The notes beneath the pieces were generated by a model that was not told the DNA's origin, made no database searches, and saw nothing but the letters and a program-made list of their open reading frames with translations. From NCBI GenBank assembly GCA_003864495.1, contig ML133401.1:3587189-3651188 (forward strand): 64,000 nucleotides of DNA, in the 5' to 3' direction. This document shows positions 25,936 to 37,100 of the stretch, in pieces (the first letter of the stretch is position 1; the number at the start of each line of letters is the position of its first letter). The stretch is from Nemopilema nomurai (lineage: Eukaryota; Cnidaria; Scyphozoa; Rhizostomeae; Rhizostomatidae). The translations under genes were made by a program, and so were the position numbers.

Positions 25936-26326
25936 CGCATAAAAGCACAATTTTGTCCAATACAAACGTAAATGAAATGATCCTCTTTCTACAGATTAAG
26001 CAGTTTGTAGGCTGAAACTCTCGGATAAGTCTAAATGTGTATGATTATTGTTCGATAAAGTCATTAAAAGCTGCGCGAACTTTTAGTCGTTATCAATTAT
26101 TCATCTATTTCGTAGATTTAGAACAAAAGGAAATAGAGACTGTAACAACTCTTCTTTTCTGGCAAACATATTTTGACAAATGTTCTGAAAGAAGACAGCA
26201 TAGATCACCCGAAGCTCTCAAGCAGACCATGTTAGTAATCGAGAAACATCTGAGCGTAACTCAAAGGAGTTGGTGAATTCGTTTTCATGTTAAGAGTTTT
26301 GAAGCATCTTGTTCAAATCAAACGTC

Positions 26327-26347
26327 GACAACAACAACAACAACAAC
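26327..26347 (+). repeat. (CAA)n microsatellite just upstream of the GPCR start
   Basis: Short run of CAA triplets. In the receptor frame it would add a poly-Asn stretch, but no in-frame ATG precedes it there, so it is taken as 5' UTR. Confidence 0.75.
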
Positions 26348-26374
26348 CACGAACAGTGCAGATTTCCGCTTATA

Positions 26375-27289
26375 ATGAATACCAATGCCAGTATCACATA
26401 CCAATGTTACCCTGCATCCGTTGGAATCTTTTCAGCCACGCTGCCGTTTCTGGGAATGCCTGTCCACATTCTGATGATCGTGACTCTTGTTAGGGACAAT
26501 ACGCTGACTCTACCGCGTCACCGGATGCTGCTCTCCCTCATTGTGTCGCATGCAATCCAACTTGTATCGCCTGCTATATGCATCGCTTCCATGCAGTTTA
26601 GCAACGCAGAAATAGAGTCCACAGCATGCCTCGCTTTGAGGGGCACTATTCAGTACATTGCTGGAATGACTATGGCGGTCTCAAGTCTGACAATCGTAGC
26701 CTTGATGTTAGAGCGTTATGTTGCCTGTATGCACGGCTTGCGTTTACATCAAATTGTAACAGATGAAAGAGTTGCTCTTGTTTTGCTGGGAATTTGGCTT
26801 CTTGGCGCTGCTAGTGGTGCAAGTATCTTCATAGGTAGGAACTAAAGAATCCTGTCATCTGCGATGCTAAGCGACGTACCAAGCATGAAATACTTGATTG
26901 TTATCGTCAGCATTCCGAAGAGTTTGACGCTCATCATCATTCAGACTCGCTTGTTCATAACAAGCCGAAGACAAGTCAGGCGAGTGAATCCGGGATTGGC
27001 TATCGGTGTTCATCAGGGGCTGTTTGATGCACGTAAGAGAGAAATCAAGGCTGCTATAGGATCAATAGTAATTGTCGTCTCTTATATGATGTGCACTTTT
27101 CCCGCCACAATTCATGCGCTTGTGACCATGAGTTCAAATGGTCTAATACAAAACAAGTTTATTGCTTTGTGGAGTTTGAATGCTATTATCAACCCTTTGG
27201 TGTATGGCTTTGGGATGCAGGATGCAAGAACAGCCATAATCAGACAGGTTAAAAGGCTCAAAAAATGCATATATTGTTTTGCTCAATAG
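26375..27289 (+). pseudogene. Rhodopsin-family GPCR (OR131-2-like), interrupted by an in-frame TAA
   Basis: Intronless seven-transmembrane receptor frame beginning MNTNASITYQCYP (N-glycosylation site NAS). TM1-TM4 lie before the stop and TM5-TM7 after it. Hallmarks: a TM3 Cys (TACLALRG), the DRY-equivalent LERYVACMHGLRL, a TM4 Trp (GIWLLG), a basic loop before TM6 (DARKREIKAA) and the TM7 NPLVYGFG motif. The style resembles teleost odorant receptor 131-2-type and related cnidarian orphan receptors (remembered, not searched). A TAA at 26843-26845, in the second extracellular loop, splits one otherwise open frame of 304 codons. The only GT...AG pair that removes it is about 37 nt, too short for a normal intron. 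It could be a recent pseudogene, a null allele or a base-call error. The CDS ends at TAG 27287-27289. Confidence 0.8.
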
Positions 27290-27364
27290 AAAATTAATCA
27301 CCTTGAAAAACAACAGTACCGGTATCTTCATAAAACACAACACATAAAACTTACAACTTCACAA

Positions 27365-27526
27365 ACAGGTTTCTTCCAACCTCATAAACAGGTTTCTTCT
27401 AACCTCATAAACAGGTTTCTTCCAACCGCATAAACAGGTTTCTTCCAACCTCATAAATAGGTTTCTTCTAACCTCATAAACAGGTTTCTTCCAACCTCAT
27501 AAACAGGTTTCTTCCAACTTTATAAG
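27365..27526. repeat. 23-bp minisatellite, 7 copies
   Basis: Tandem unit ACAGGTTTCTTCCAACCTCA plus TAA, with single-base variants (CCAAC or CTAAC; CTC or CGC). It lies 75 bp after the GPCR stop codon. Confidence 0.92.
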
Positions 27527-30500
27527 GGACAAATGTTTTTGTTTTTCAAGAAAGCATTTTTGGCTAAATTGCTCTTCTTTGACAATGAGTGTATGTCAAG
27601 CAAATGCTTTTTTTCCTAGCATTAGCAAGAGATGCAACTTGCACACGAAAATAAAAGAGGAAAAGTGACGAAGCCTTCAAACCAACATCATTTTCAGGCT
27701 AATGCCATGTTCTTGTCAACTGATTAAAGAAAAGACTAGTTGAAGTTCTTTGATTTTGTGACTTAAGGTTGCTCAACTGTGAAAGAATTTCATACGTTTG
27801 AAACTTTGTAAGAGGCTAGAAACATGAAAACAAAATTCGTTTTGAACATTTCACATTCTGATCTTCAGGTTGATTTTTAAATCATTCTTACCTTTTGGGA
27901 GTTTTGAGCCGTGTGATTCTTGTAAAGGAATTTTTATAAACAAAGAGTGGATGCGACGGTTGGAAAACCCACCTCGTTAGGTCAGTGAATGTACATATTC
28001 TAAAATACTAACAATTTCAAACCAGCAGGTTCTGTTCAAAGAGCGACGAAGGCTATGTGAGTCGAATATTCCTAATTGAAGTGTCTAAAAGCACAACAGA
28101 ATGTATAAAAACAAGACGAGGTCTTTTTTTCTAAATTGTCCTGTATCCATGTCGTAAGTTGACTTTCATTCCGTTCTATGTTAAGGCGACACTCTGGCTG
28201 TCTCTTTTTGCATAGACTCAATTTGCCCTTTGCTTTATTGGTAGACATATTTTCTTCAATGGTTTGCTATCGCTGATGCTTTTCACAAAGCAATATCCTA
28301 GTTAGACTTTCTTAGCACTGGTCGAGTCTTAGATGACGATTCTTATTTCTCCTTGATCAGGAAACAACTTTGTGCAAAGGATCTAATTGTGTATACTGTA
28401 TCTAGTCTTGACAAGCAAATTGTTACATGAGCGCTAGGGTACCTCATTTCCATCTGCAAGAATATAAATGTTTGACATATCCTCAATTTGTATTTTAATC
28501 TATTGTTTAATGCTCTCTTGATTGTCATTTCAAAGCTTGGAACACTTTCAGCTGGAGCATTGCAATGAGACTAATTTAAACACAGCATTTGTGCTTCGCT
28601 AGTAGAAATTGTAGGTTATTCTGGAGTCGGTGTAAGTTGTAATTAATTGCATAATTGACGAGAATTTAACGATAACGAAAACATTGTGTTTCTTTGACTT
28701 GATGTCTATACGCTTTGCAATCTTCGAGATGCACAGGTCTCTCATAGGAAAACATTCATGGGCTTTTTCCAGAAGAAGCTAAAGGAAATTCGTGGACAGT
28801 AGAACAGAAATTATACTTCTTGGCCCCTCACTTGGTTCATTGCGCGTCTCTTGGTCATAATTCAACATGCTAAAGCCATCTGCCATAGACACCAACACAT
28901 ATAGACGTTCACTTCATTATTAATGAAGAAGCGTATTTCAAACATCCAATATGCAAATAATGATGATCTGATTAAATGGCAACCGGGGTGCTTCGTCCAC
29001 CCCTTCTGGTTACTTGTCAATAAGACTCCTGATGTTTCTTAATGTTGGAAAATTCAGTTAAATGCGCCAGCCTTTCAGTGTACAATGCACCAATTTCAGC
29101 ATCATCTTGGTGCAAATTTAATGCAGAACCTGAGAAGCCTTTCCAAGTAATTTCCTTTAGTTTAGTATAGACTTGAGCAGATGGTCTCAAAGCTATTAGA
29201 TATGAGACAATCTGCTCACCCTTTACATGCTATGCCTTAATGTGAAGAGCAGGAATTTTGTATATAATCACGTCGTGGTCACCAATTGAGTAGACCTATT
29301 TGTGCAGATTCAAGCAAAATTAGGAGCCGGAGGAAGGCTTTTAGTGACTAGTTTGTTTACTTTTCATTGTTACACAATGTCATGCTGACACATGTTCCAT
29401 CCTCACTACATCATCATTTCATCATCCTCCCTCATCCTTCATCGGCAAATTTATTTTTAAAAAAGTAATATAAATAAAGCTGTTAAGTCCATATAAGTCG
29501 GCGGTCAATCAGTCAGTTTAATTAGTAGTTTTCATTGTAAACAATGAAAATGATTGAGGAATTGATAAATTGTGGAAGAAAGAGGAATTTACGAGACCAC
29601 TATAGATTTATCAAGCTTTCATATGTTAGTAATAAAAACTAAGGTTCTAAAAACTTGACATTGGCTTGGGCCAAAACAAACCTATTTTTTAATGAATGGT
29701 CTTAGCTGGGTATTCATTTTGTTATTGTATACATGAGGAATTCAAGCTCAACAAAATCGTTTGCCAAGCAACTCGTGACTAGTCCTACTGCGTCACCACA
29801 GGAAGTCGAATTATTGACAATTTTTCCCCCCTCACTAAACAAGGCCAGCAATTTGCATCTGGGAATGGGGGGGGGGGGCAATGTAAATATTATGAAACGG
29901 TTAAGTAGAGACAGCCACTCCGAAACATTTTGATAATAAAAACGTCGTTAAGGTTTTGCGAAGCAAAGCAGAATATTTGATATCCTTTCTTTCTACTTAA
30001 ACTTCTTTCTATTTCTTTCTACATGGCCTAATTCTCTCGATGTTTCAAATAACAATGCACCCCTGTCTAAGTGCCCCGGCAAATCCCTCCCCAGCGAATT
30101 CCCCGGCGAAATCGAATGGCGCCAAATCTGGCAAGGCAAGACCCGTCCCGGCATAAAAGACTTTCTTCGGGACAGATCGCCTTGCAAAAAATTCTTCCTG
30201 TAAAATTTTGAAAAAAGTCTTTCAACGTTTCCCCGGCAATCCAGTGGCCGCAAATTTTGAATCGGAGAATCGCAGAAATTATAGTGGGCTCCCGACTGAA
30301 AATATGACCACAATTTTCCTCGCCAAAAAACTGCTGCCATCCCGGCAAAAGTCTGTCCTCTTACCGGGGCACCTAGACGGGGGTGCTACAATAAACCAGC
30401 ATTGTAAAACGATGCTGTTAGCATTGTATGTCTTTGGCATTGTCTCACTTCCAGTCTCGAGGGAGTAACCACCGGAACATGCTATTTTGCAACTGGTTTG

Positions 30501-31181
30501 TCGGGCATTTAACGTGTAGTTGTAGGCTGCGTCAGACGTGGTAGAGGTGCTTGTGATTCTGGAGTATTCCTCAGATTTGATTTACTTAATGGTTTATAGC
30601 GTGTTACCGCCATGAGATCCCTTCGGCTTCACCTGAATAATAGGGCCTGTTTCATTAGTAAGGTAGATGCAGTGAAAGACTCAGTTTAACCATAGTCAAT
30701 AGAAAAAACTTTAACTCCATAAAGAAAGAAGTGAAGTTGGTGTGGCCTTTGCCACTTTGATGCCCCATTGATAACATAAAGTGGTTCGTTGTTATTGTAA
30801 AAAAAGGAAAAGTCTAAGAAGGTTCCAGTCACAAGTATTAGAGACAGGATCAAGTGGAGATTGTTTGGTAGACTGGCTAACCAGCCATCATTGCAGAGTA
30901 AGCGTTTCTCTCCTTTACTCTGCTCTGATAGGAATCCGGTTTCATAACTCCAACCAATAGTTTGCATCGAAGCCGTTGGAAAATTTGACGTCACATGAAT
31001 TTGATTCTCTCTTATCTGAGATCTCCGGCATCCTTTATCAATTTTAAATGCAACTTTGAAGCTGCATCAAGTTACTGTATCTGGTTGCAAACTGTTTACT
31101 TCAAGATGAGCTGGCCTGTATCAATAAACTTGAAGTACTGTATAGCCTTTTAATTGGTTATGCTTGGCATCAAAAGAGCAA
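27527..31181. other. Intergenic between the GPCR and the ApeC receptor gene
   Basis: No supported exon. Contains one MITE (30057-30387), a short G-run near 29868 and otherwise unique-looking AT-rich DNA. The promoter of the receptor gene must lie in its right part; I see no clear TATA box at a fixed distance. Confidence 0.55.
30057..30387. mobile_element. 331-bp MITE with 5-bp target-site duplication
   Basis: The left end is GCACCCCTGTCTAAGTGCCC and the right end CACCTAGACGGGGGTGCT, giving imperfect inverted ends of about 24 bp. The flanking direct repeat ACAAT lies at 30052-30056 and 30388-30392. The interior is rich in CCCCGGC words in both orientations. No ORF. Confidence 0.82.
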
Positions 31182-34100
31182 ATGAAGAATTTAAAAGCCT
31201 TTGCGTTGTGCTTAATATTTTATATAGTATCGCAGACAGATTCGGAATTCATTGGAACATTTCTTTGCCCAAAGACTTGGGCATCGCACGAAGAAAATTG
31301 TTGGAAAAGCTTCAATGAATCTGATTATTGTAGTGCAGTTGAAACTTGCAGATTCTATGGCAGCTTGATGTCCAACAACACATCGAACTTTGCTGCCAAT
31401 GTGTCGAGTCGCCTCTGGGTTTATGATAACATGCTGGTACGGGAACCCGGAAATATATCTTGCTTCACGAATGAAAACCCTGCGCTGATGTTTTGCCCTG
31501 TCAAGTCATCAAATGGTACACTTGGGAATTCAAATTGCACCAACAACGAGCAGTATGCATGTCATTCGAAGCACGCTGAGAGCGAAATGGGATTGCAAAA
31601 TGGTAGGATTAAGAATAGTGATCTATCAGCCTCGACAATTTATGAATCTGATCGCGAGCCTATACCATTTCGGCCTTGGTTTGCACGGCTAGGACAGCAG
31701 TACATTACCGGGACGACAACGCAAGGTGGATGGTGCTCAAGGAGCAACGTGTCCGGAAACGAGTATTTCGAAGTTAGCTTCAAAGAACCAATTTTTATCA
31801 CTGCAATCTCGGTACAAGGCGTTAATAGTAGGGATTGCGATTACTGGCTCACGCTATTCAACATTTCGTATTTATCAACCCTGGATGTGTGGCTTGATTA
31901 CACAAGTAACGGTACAGCGAAAACCTTCACGGGAAATAAGAATGGCAACGATGTTGTGAATTTAACATTCCCAAATCCTTTCTTCTCGCAAAAGCTGCGT
32001 GTTTTTCCTATTGATTCAGATACTAGTTGCGTACCTAGAGTGAAGAGATTTTGCCTACGAATGGAAGTGTATGGCATGAACCAGGGGCCTAACTCAGGAA
32101 GAAAGGTAGGCTAAAGATTCTATAGTTATAGTTTATGTTGAGTTTATAAAGTTAAGTTGTTATGAATTGGTGAAGTTGCTAGCTGACAGAACATAAAGAA
32201 GCTCTACATGTTGGCAAAATATTTTGTATTATATTAAAAGTCCTTTGCATACCACCTAGCTTTGCAGTACTTCTGCGGTTGTGGTTTGTCCCCCTGTGCT
32301 TTCGTATGAGCGTGGTTGCATGACTGAAAAATCTTTACTTCTTACATTCGATAGTACCATTTTTCGGAAAATATTGAACATACTTCTCGTGCTAATATTT
32401 ACATTCGTCCTAACGTTTTCAGCTAGTTTCTTCCTGCTCTAGGTTACATTGAAGAAAGGGCATTCTGAAAGCACTCAGCAAGCTATCAGTGTCATCCATA
32501 CTCCACCTGTACAATGGCCTCCTTCTGGATACGCATTACCGAGGCCAAAGAGTGGTTGTCCAAGAGGTATCCAGTGGCAATATGGCTATCGCTTGCATGA
32601 CATCAAAATCCAACTTGACGGAAACCAATCTTTGTATTCAGTCACAAACCTTGCGAACACAGTTTCTTCTCGTTTTTTTGTGGAAGAATTCTGCACAATG
32701 GCGCTAAAGACAGAGAGAGTGAAAACCTCGTTCCCAGCAGGACAGTATTGCATCTACATGACTGATAAGGAATGCCCTTTGGGCTTTCAAACTGGCAGCC
32801 TAAGATTTTATGAGAGCAGCTCCAATTGGAATACATCTTGGAGTCACACTTACGGGAAGTCTCCAAGAAGTGAGCTTTCAGTTTGATCTCATTTTCATAT
32901 ATTACATACATAGTATCATTCTTTTCTTCTCGCGTAGCCTTACACACATAGCCACTGTTGCTTGAATTTTGCAATCCTCTTGAAATGTTAGACTCGCTGG
33001 ATTTCTTGACAGACTTTTATCAATTTTTATTTAATCCAATCATGTACTGCCTCCGATCACTGGATGTAAATCGTTAAAGGACGTTCTGAAATAATTGCTG
33101 TTTTAGAATCTTGCTCCTTTATTTTGGACCTCATCTTATATTCCTCCCTTTCTCTTCCCTTTTTCAGTAAATATTAATAATCTCAGGCCCACAAGAGTGC
33201 GATGAATATTAATAGAGAAATTGACGTTTCAGATACATAGTATAAAAATGTTCTGCAGCAAAAATGTCCATTCATTAATTATGTTGCGATGATGTGATGA
33301 GCTATAAATAACACTTGTTTCATTGCTGCAATCAAATACCAGTTTCATAAGAGTTCTAAACTGCTCCAATAATGGTCCCAAAATTGCAGTTTTTATCAGC
33401 GTTGATCGAGGCACCGTTTGAAAGCAAAAAATCAATTTGTTATCCATATCGCTAGTCTTTGGTCGACTGACTTATTAATAATCTTAAATGATTGTTTCTT
33501 TTTCAATAACAATTTCTTTTGTACACTCTCCTGAGGCAGACAATAATAGGCATGCACAATAAGACTGCTCCCTGGATACTAATTTTCAATATTTTTATTT
33601 TTAACAGCCTACATCAATTACAATGCAAGCAATGTCGACTGCTGTTTCACAGAAGCTCTTTACTGCTGCAGAAATGACACCAATTACGATATCATGGAGT
33701 TCCCTTCGTCCGTGCCATTCTATTTAGTTCCAATCACGCCTTCTTGCCCGGCCGTCAAAGGCACGCAGAACTCAAGAGAGAATGTCAGTATTGAAATAGA
33801 CAATATCCATTTTCAGCTCAATAAAGTGGCCTTTGGAGTGCACCCGTATGTGCACTTGAGTACGGCAGGCCTAGAGAATGTAATGCACTACTTTCTTTGT
33901 TACTATGAGCCTTTGGTAACCAGTACATCACGGATAGAGCTCATGCTTGATGTTAAAACTCGTCCATTGGTTATCAATGCCAACTATGCACTCGACCTTC
34001 GAGTCTTCGCGCTTTTCAATGATAGTTTGGTTCAGTATGGAGAATTTTCAGTCCTAAGCTACAGAATTCAGATTGCAGCAAGCTGCGCAGTGTCTCCCAC

Positions 34101-37100
34101 TCAGAGTCATTTCAACTCTTCAGACGGTGTGGCACTTTATAGTGGAAGTCTTTGTCCCAGTAAGGATTGTGGTTCACCTGTAAATGGGACCCTGGAGATA
34201 AATGCAATGTCTGAAAGGCAGATTGCTAATACTTCCGTTAGCATCAAGGTTTTATCAAAGACAAACATCTTGATCTTCGTCAGCAATACGACCCTACAGA
34301 AATGGCCTAGCCTCGAAAATGAACTTCTTCGTCTTCAAACAGACCTTAATACCAACTTCATAGGGCCAAACAGAAGCATCACGTTGACACTGTTTGGCTA
34401 CAGAGACACATATGACGTCATTAGAAAGCTCCGGGAGTTCAAGAATAGAGAAAAGAGTGACCCTGAAATGGTTCACTGCATCATAGCCCCAAATGCTGAC
34501 AACATAAATGTTTCTTTGAGTTCGTTTGCTGGTACCTACGACATACCATTCTTGACTGGACGAACAAGTGCTGGCGGCAATGATGATGCGTTCAACAATG
34601 TGACGCTTCGCATAGATACAACAGAGACTGGTAGATTGGAGAAAGCTTTAGCTACTTTGAAACGTATCAACATAACAGAAGTGGTAGTAATACGATCATC
34701 AAAGGTTCGAATTCCACCCAGCCTTGTATTCTACTTCATGAAGTTCAAAATCATGATATCCAAAGACTTAGTAATATCAGACCAGTCAAGCCTGTCAGAT
34801 GTCAACAAAGCCTTATTATTCCTGACTAAAAAGAGAACAAACATCTATTTTATTACAGATGAAGCGACAACCACCAATTTATTCGTTTCTGCAGTGAAGC
34901 TAGGCATCAGTCCCAAACACGGGTACATTTGGATATCTGGCTCTAAAACTGGCACGTTTGAGCATGGTATCGGGTCAAGAGCCTGTTACAAGCTAGGCCC
35001 AGTTAGTTGTGGCGTTGCCTTCAAAGGTGCAATGATTTTAGATGGATTCTCAACCCTAACATCAGCTCCTCTTGCGTCTTACGTGCAAGGCAGAACTGTA
35101 AGTATCGACTCGGCTTCTTCGCAAGATCATTACAGTGCGATCAACGAAGTTATGTTTAAAGATATGATTCTTGATAGCGCTGAGTCCGTGAAGGAGAGCA
35201 TTCAAGTTTTGACAAACAGAAGTGAAACAATAAGTACAGCCAAGATCATCGCCATGATCGAACAACGAAGGCTACGTAGAATGATAGGCCTAAAGTTCAC
35301 GTCACATCAAAGCAGCATGGCTGCTACCAACGCATCGTCTGGCTGCCAACTTGGCTGGACAGGGGATAATTGCAGTTTACCATACTGTGTTGACCACCAC
35401 TGCTTGGTGGGAAACGGAAAATGTGTTGGATACGAAACCTGTGAATGTGCACCTGGTTTTTACGGCAAAGACTGTTCTGGAATTTGCAAGAATCGATGTA
35501 AGCGTGGTATTTGCAATGATGGGGCACTTGGCGACGGTACCTGCCTGGTGTGTAATTGGCTCTACGAAGGTGTTTATTGTGACAAAGCCTCGGTCCTTCA
35601 GGCACTTGTTGCTTCGTGTCTTGGTTCTTTAATGGTAGTTATCATTGTAACATGCTACCTATTGAAAGTCTGTCGGCCAAGGCACAGTAGCTTGAGCGTC
35701 GGAGATAGCGATGAAGCGCATTGGATTGTTGACTGGGGCTCCTTCAATGACTTTGAACAGCAATATTTCGACAAAGACATGATTGTAAGACATTTGCAAG
35801 AGAAGATGAAGCTCACGTATTACTACAAAGCAAGGCTAAGAGGCGAGAACGTCTTTGTGACCTGCTGGAAAAAGAAGCCAATCAAGTTATCTCTAGATAT
35901 AAGAGTGGAAATACGCAAGGTCAAGAAGCTTGACCATATCAACATTGAAAAAGTCAAGGCCGTGTGCCTAGGCCCACCTTTTGTTGCCATAGTAACTACG
36001 CTTGCAAGCATGGGTAGTTTATATGATACTTTACATGCTGAGAATATTGATGTGCCGCTGGAAATAAAATACGCTTTCATGGAGGATATTTGTAGAGGAA
36101 TGCTGTTTCTTCACGATACATGTGGTATGACACACGGCAGATTGAAGTCAACGAACTGCCTTCTACACAAAGGCTGGAGAGTAAAGATTACTGATATTGG
36201 CCTACCGAGCCTACGGAAAAATCTCGAGAGCAACCAAGGTCACGTGAGGAAGCATGGCTACTACAACCAAGACGCTAATCAACAGAAGCAGAATACAACA
36301 CCTGTAGATTTTAATAGTGAGTTGCTCTTCAATGCTTGATTATTGGATTTGAGTGGTTCCTTGTTGCGTATTTGCTCAACCTTGATAGATAGTTTGATCT
36401 TCATAAGTGATCACTTGTTATGATTGCTGTCAGTGTTATGATTACTCGTTGCGATTGCTGTCAATCTTTTGTTCTCCCATTGTGATTGCTGTCAATCTTT
36501 TGTTCTCCCATTGTGATTGCTGTCAATCTTTTGTTCTCCCATTGTGATTGCTGTCAATCTTTTGTTCTCCCATTGTGATTGCTGTCAATCTTTTGTTCTC
36601 CCATTGTGATTGCTGTCAATCTTTTGTGAATCGAATTTTTGGCGTAATTCTTGGTACATTATGCATTTCATAGGTTAAACGATTACTTATGCTGGCTTTT
36701 AATTCATTTTTGTAGGCCTGCTATGGACTGCCCCAGAATATCTCTCTCCCTCAATTGTTAACATTGACCAGATCGGGCATGTCCGCTTCGAAGGTGACGT
36801 GTATAGCTTTGGCATCCTGATGGCCGAAATCCTCACAAGGAGGCCTCCATACAGTGAAATAAAGCTTATGTCGATTCAGCATATCATCGAAGCCATTGCT
36901 CATCTGAGGGAGCCAATGGTTGACCTCGAAGTGATACGACCTGGTTCGCCCTCTGCGAGGCAGGACCTTCTATCCCAGCAAGGTATGTTTCGATGTGCAG
37001 TCTCTAAAATGTCTGGGATCATTGCTAAGATTTTAGGTTAACAATGTCATAAGTCTAAAATCATTCATTTTAAAGTCTGTGACGAGCTTCGATAAATAAT

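Larger units (their letters stand above)
22176..26374. other. Intergenic: MAEL 3' flank, minisatellite and MITE
   Basis: No coding exon is supported here. It starts with the MAEL 3' UTR; two overlapping AATAAA words at 23266-23276 are the first strong candidates but lie about 1.1 kb downstream. The stretch also holds an 18-bp minisatellite (23496), a TA-flanked MITE (24531-24920) and a dispersed repeat fragment (25800-25935). Short open frames across this stretch have no domain signature. Confidence 0.6.

Noticed and set aside
29993..30348. Minus-strand frames of 115 and 93 aa
   Set aside because: Fall inside the inverted-repeat element at 30057-30387; the open frames come from its CCCCGGC-rich hairpin, not a protein.
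35324..35605. 93-aa frames on both strands inside the EGF-like part of the receptor
   Set aside because: Overlap the 881-codon open frame of exon 3; shadows.
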